Source: Candidatus Thorarchaeota archaeon (GTDB lineage: Archaea > Asgardarchaeota > Thorarchaeia > Thorarchaeales > Thorarchaeaceae). Taken from it: 7,733 bases of DNA. Where the stretch lies: positions 1 through 7,733 of the forward strand of contig JAHQWZ010000083.1 of assembly GCA_029856425.1 (NCBI GenBank), written 5' to 3'. The notes under the pieces are model-generated. The model saw only the letters and a list, made by a program, of their open reading frames with translations. It had not been told where the DNA came from and made no database searches. Below are positions 4,934 through 7,733 of the stretch, in pieces. How positions within the stretch are numbered: position 1 is the stretch's first letter; the number at the start of each line of letters is the position of its first letter. Position numbers and translations under genes: made by a program.

Positions 4934-6870
4934 TGAATCATCCCCATTGCATCTTGATTCTCGTACTTCAGTTGCCAGTGGGTAGTGCCAGCGCGAATCT
5001 TATTCTGGAGTATAAGATGAGCCCTGATAAAGTCAGAAGGCTTCGGGGGACAGCCCGGGAGATACACATCCACCGGGACCACAGACTCGGGCGGTACCTG
5101 CAGTGAATATCCGTCCCAGAACACACCTCCGCTAGCTGCGCACTGTCCGAACGCGATGACAAACTTCGGATCCGGCATCATCTCATAGACTCTCCTTAGT
5201 CGTGGTGCCATCTTCTTGGTGAGAGAGCCTGAAATCCACAGCACGTCACATTGCCTAGGGCCAAAGAGTGGGAGCATTCCAAATCGTTCGAAGTCCCAGC
5301 GTGATGCGATTCCAGCAGCACCGTCAACCATGCAACATCCTAAACCATATTGGACAGGCCACGGACTATGCGCTCGGCCCCAACGCAGCACCCACTTCAG
5401 CGGCGGTAAATTCTGGAGCCATTTCAGAAGGATTGGAGCAATCCGACCCCAACCGTTTCTGAAGAGGTCATAGAATATCCATAAGAAATACTTCCCGAAT
5501 TTGAGAATAAGTGGTAACCAAAATGCAAAGACTTTCCCCGGATTCGAGATCTCCTTCTTATCGTATTTCAACTTAGCTGCACGTATCTTTGCTAGCCGCT
5601 GTTTTCCGAAGTATTGGTCTGCCAAGTTAGCGAACCAAATCCCTGTTGAGTGCGCATGACCACCGTGCCGCTGTGCAATCTTGAATACGACAAAGCTCTG
5701 TGACCACGAGAGCATGAAGAACCTGCGACGCTCATCTTCTAGGAAATAGCCCATCATCGTCACAGCATTTTTCGAGTTGACATATCCGTCAATACCCGCC
5801 TTAGCCGATGCCTGTTCAAACTGCCAGTCATCAAGTATCGCTGTGAGGTTCTCTAAAGGAGCAAAGGCCTGACCGACTACGAGAGTGGGACCAGCTTTCT
5901 TCACCCTCATCGGGTAGAAACGATCATGCCACTCGTGAGCAGCTACATGTTCATCATAGACAGTTCCCTTGTACATCTCGGTGACTTCTTCAACAACTCT
6001 AAAGCCCTCTGCAATCTCCTCCTCATCTCCATCATAGGCAACCATAATGGTGCAATGATGAACCGGGAATGGGAACTTCTCTTCGCTGTCCCAGACCTTC
6101 TTCTTCAGATCAGTATACTTTGCCTCTTCAAACTTTATCGTGAAAGGTAGTGGTCCATCTTCCAGAATCTTCTCGATAGCATGAACCATCAGATAGTTCT
6201 CTGCAAAACTGGACACAATGACCTTAATGGGTGTAAGAGACTTGATCTTGAGGGTGACCTTGGTAATGATGCCAAGGATGCCCTCAGTGTCGCAGAATAG
6301 ATCAGTGTCCTTGCTCTTGACTACCTTTCCGTTTGGCAGGACAACCTCGAATCCGACAACATTCTTGTTTATGTTGCCATACTTGAGAGAGCCAATACCG
6401 TCGCCGCCCTGAGCAACCCATCCACCGATGGTCGCCGAGAGTCCAGATGAGGGGTAGCAACGTAGGTCGAGGTTCTTGCGATTTAACTCGAATTGCAGAT
6501 TCGCCCAGGAGAGGCCTGGTTCCACGGTGACAGTCATGTTCTCCTCGTCTATGCTCAATATGTTATCCATGCGACGCATGTCAACGATTATTCCGCCTTT
6601 TCTGGGGATGGCGCCCCCATAACCTGACGTTCCTGCCCCTCTTGGAACAAGAGGAACCTTGTGCTTGTTGGCAAATTCGTACAGGTATCTAATCTCTTCT
6701 GGAGTCTGAGGTTGTACAATCGCATCAGGCTTGACGTTCATCAGCCACCCCACTTGTTTGGGCAGAGAACCAACATCCATCCCGTGAATTACTAGCTCAT
6801 GCTTCTCGGTTATTACACGGTCTTCATAGACCTCAGCGAGTTCAGTCACCAGCTTTGGCTTTAGTGTCAT
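4930..6870 (-). CDS. nuoB: fusion of FAD-linked dehydrogenase (GlcD/PCMH type) with NuoB
   Basis: The 646-residue protein has two parts. Residues about 45-225 form a PCMH-type FAD-binding domain, with pyrophosphate loop PRGAGTSGYGGA (76-87), PSSGLSATIGGWVAQGGDGI (140-159) and GFEVVLPNGKVV (173-184). Residues about 226-448 match the C-terminal cap of FAD-linked oxidases, ending at NPGKVF (443-448). A hydrophobic or amphipathic linker follows (about 449-492). Residues about 494-640 are NuoB: GLGCC (509-513), GPRQCD, SLTKKMAP (549-556), GQCAASGG (575-582) and PGCPPKP (605-611). All four N2 [4Fe-4S] ligands are present: C512, C513, C577 and C607. The NuoB Glu after the CC pair is Asp516. The HxGDGN metal motif of D-lactate or glycolate dehydrogenases is not visible, so the substrate is unknown. 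ATG 6870 is chosen over TTG 6885, which overlaps the ribosome site. Confidence 0.93.
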   Translation of the reverse strand: MTLKPKLVTELAEVYEDRVITEKHELVIHGMDVGSLPKQVGWLMNVKPDAIVQPQTPEEIRYLYEFANKHKVPLVPRGAGTSGYGGAIPRKGGIIVDMRRMDNILSIDEENMTVTVEPGLSWANLQFELNRKNLDLRCYPSSGLSATIGGWVAQGGDGIGSLKYGNINKNVVGFEVVLPNGKVVKSKDTDLFCDTEGILGIITKVTLKIKSLTPIKVIVSSFAENYLMVHAIEKILEDGPLPFTIKFEEAKYTDLKKKVWDSEEKFPFPVHHCTIMVAYDGDEEEIAEGFRVVEEVTEMYKGTVYDEHVAAHEWHDRFYPMRVKKAGPTLVVGQAFAPLENLTAILDDWQFEQASAKAGIDGYVNSKNAVTMMGYFLEDERRRFFMLSWSQSFVVFKIAQRHGGHAHSTGIWFANLADQYFGKQRLAKIRAAKLKYDKKEISNPGKVFAFWLPLILKFGKYFLWIFYDLFRNGWGRIAPILLKWLQNLPPLKWVLRWGRAHSPWPVQYGLGCCMVDGAAGIASRWDFERFGMLPLFGPRQCDVLWISGSLTKKMAPRLRRVYEMMPDPKFVIAFGQCAASGGVFWDGYSLQVPPESVVPVDVYLPGCPPKPSDFIRAHLILQNKIRAGTTHWQLKYENQDAMGMIQ

Positions 6871-6877
6871 GGGGACT

Positions 6878-6883
6878 CTCTCC
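6878..6883 (-). promoter_or_regulatory. ribosome binding site fixing the start of the FAD-NuoB fusion
   Basis: The minus strand reads GGAGAG, seven bases before ATG 6870. An alternative in-frame TTG at 6885 overlaps this site and has no ribosome site of its own. Confidence 0.65.
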
Positions 6884-6928
6884 AATAGACGAAGCTGCTC
6901 TCAGGACACGGTCGAGGAAGCATGCTCC

Positions 6929-6935
6929 ATAAAAA
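6929..6935 (-). promoter_or_regulatory. possible TATA box for the FAD-NuoB operon
   Basis: TTTTTAT on the minus strand would place the start near 6905 and give a leader of about 35 bases before ATG 6870. ATATAT at 6951-6956 is an alternative with a longer leader. Confidence 0.3.
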
Positions 6936-7002
6936 CCTAGCGAGAGCTGGATATATTGGTGCAGGACATAACTTACTTAACATGTCTTGAGTTGTGACCT
7001 AA

Positions 7003-7046
7003 ACATGAGCATGTGCAACGAGCACAGATATTAAGGGCTGTTGCAC
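7003..7046. promoter_or_regulatory. palindromes in the divergent promoter region, possible operator
   Basis: Two overlapping inverted repeats lie in the region between the divergent genes (6871-7106). ACATG-AG-CATGT (7003-7014) is a perfect 5-2-5 palindrome. GTGCAACgAGC (7013-7023) pairs with GCTGTTGCAC (7037-7046), ten base pairs with one bulged base. The 13-base gap between these arms contains AT-rich AGATATTAAGG, which could be a TATA element for the rightward gene. The arrangement suits a dimeric regulator that blocks the promoter. It could also form an RNA hairpin if transcribed. No regulator gene is in the window. Confidence 0.35.
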
Positions 7047-7106
7047 GGGATAACTCATTCGGCGAGAAGAACCGAGCCACCTGTCCAGAAGGTTGTGAAA
7101 GATATC

Positions 7107-7733
7107 ATGGAATTCCCATCACTTAAGAAGTATAACCTTCAAGATATGCCATATACTTGTGCGCAATGCAGTTTTTGTCAGGTAGGCAATGGTGCATGTC
7201 CCACCTATAAAGTGAAGCGTCGAGATAGCTACTCAGGAAAAGGCAAAATGATTATTGCACGCTCACTGGCTCAGGGCAGCCTGAAGGCTTCAGAAGGTCT
7301 TGAGGGTCTCCGAGATGCAGTATTCGGATGCACATTATGTGGAGGATGCGCTGAAATCTGTCAAGTTGATATTCCATTCATTCAAGTCTATCAGCTAATG
7401 AGATCTGACTTTCAGAAAATGGGACTCTGGCCTGAGCAGCTTGAGATGACAAAACAGACACTGCTTGATAGCAAGAATATACAGGGCCAGTCACAGATGG
7501 ACCGGGTGGAGGGATGGTCTTACTGGCATCCAGACGAGGACACGCTTCTAGATACCATGGGACAAGAAGCGAAGACTGCCTTCTTCTTTGGATGTGCCTC
7601 GTCCTTCAGAGGCATTTCGATCCAAGCGACTATTGCAACTACATTGATTATGGACAAGGCAGGAGAGGCGTATACGTTCCTTGGCGAAGACGAAGTCTGT
7701 TGCGGTGCCCCCATGATTATGACCGGGGACTTT
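7107..7733 (+). CDS. iron-sulfur protein of the HdrD/GlcF type (CCG domain), C-terminus outside window
   Basis: Electron-transfer protein of the heterodisulfide reductase D / glycolate oxidase F superfamily. The 209 visible residues contain two [4Fe-4S] motifs. The first is C18-x2-C21-x2-C24-x6-C31-P, with three extra residues before the last Cys. The second is C75-x2-C78-x2-C81-x3-C85, followed by Gln instead of Pro. The first cysteine-rich CCG domain begins at FFFGC (159-163) and reaches VCCGAP (197-202). A second CCG domain should follow outside the window. Proteins of this type partner GlcD-like flavoproteins, and the gene is divergent from a GlcD-NuoB fusion, so a shared pathway is likely. 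The start is uncertain: ATG 7107 lacks a clear ribosome site, and GTG 7095 or TTG 7041 are in frame with no stop between. Confidence 0.85.
   Translation, partial: MEFPSLKKYNLQDMPYTCAQCSFCQVGNGACPTYKVKRRDSYSGKGKMIIARSLAQGSLKASEGLEGLRDAVFGCTLCGGCAEICQVDIPFIQVYQLMRSDFQKMGLWPEQLEMTKQTLLDSKNIQGQSQMDRVEGWSYWHPDEDTLLDTMGQEAKTAFFFGCASSFRGISIQATIATTLIMDKAGEAYTFLGEDEVCCGAPMIMTGDF

Noticed and set aside
6883..6885. TTG start for the FAD-NuoB fusion
   Set aside because: The codon overlaps the GGAGAG ribosome site that serves ATG 6870 and has no site of its own.

Overview
The window holds most of a membrane-bound complex I-like (NADH:quinone oxidoreductase / F420H2 dehydrogenase family) locus on the minus strand. 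Its most unusual gene joins a flavin-dependent (GlcD-type) dehydrogenase and the NuoB subunit in one polypeptide. The intergenic regions carry TATA-like elements at spacings that suit archaeal promoters, and several genes have strong Shine-Dalgarno sites with ATGA or TAATG overlaps. GC content is moderate. An archaeon is the best guess, and an Asgard-type lineage is possible, but nothing here fixes the taxonomy: no rRNA and no diagnostic informational gene is present.

Layout, left to right. Positions 1-3598 (minus) are a tightly overlapping operon transcribed nuoA-nuoJ-nuoK-nuoC-nuoD-nuoH, with nuoH running off the left edge. Positions 3599-3932 are a divergent intergenic region with two candidate promoters and a degraded-looking reading frame. 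Positions 3933-4292 (plus) encode a small four-helix membrane protein. Positions 4403-6870 (minus) are a second operon: the FAD dehydrogenase-NuoB fusion, then a four-helix membrane protein with a long acidic tail. The small plus-strand protein looks like a distant paralogue of that tailed protein. Positions 6871-7106 are a second divergent regulatory region with palindromes. From 7107 to the right edge (plus) lies the start of an iron-sulfur protein of the HdrD/GlcF type.

Working model (inference). NuoB, C and D form the peripheral connecting arm and NuoA, H, J and K the first part of the membrane arm. NuoE, F, G, I and L/M/N are not in the window. The flavin domain fused to NuoB could feed electrons directly to cluster N2 in place of the NADH module, with the divergent iron-sulfur protein as a possible redox partner. 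Several residues that normally line the quinone site and the E-channel (NuoD Tyr, NuoH Glu, NuoA Glu, NuoK second Glu) are replaced, while all four N2 cysteines are kept. This suggests a working electron path with an altered acceptor site or altered proton coupling.
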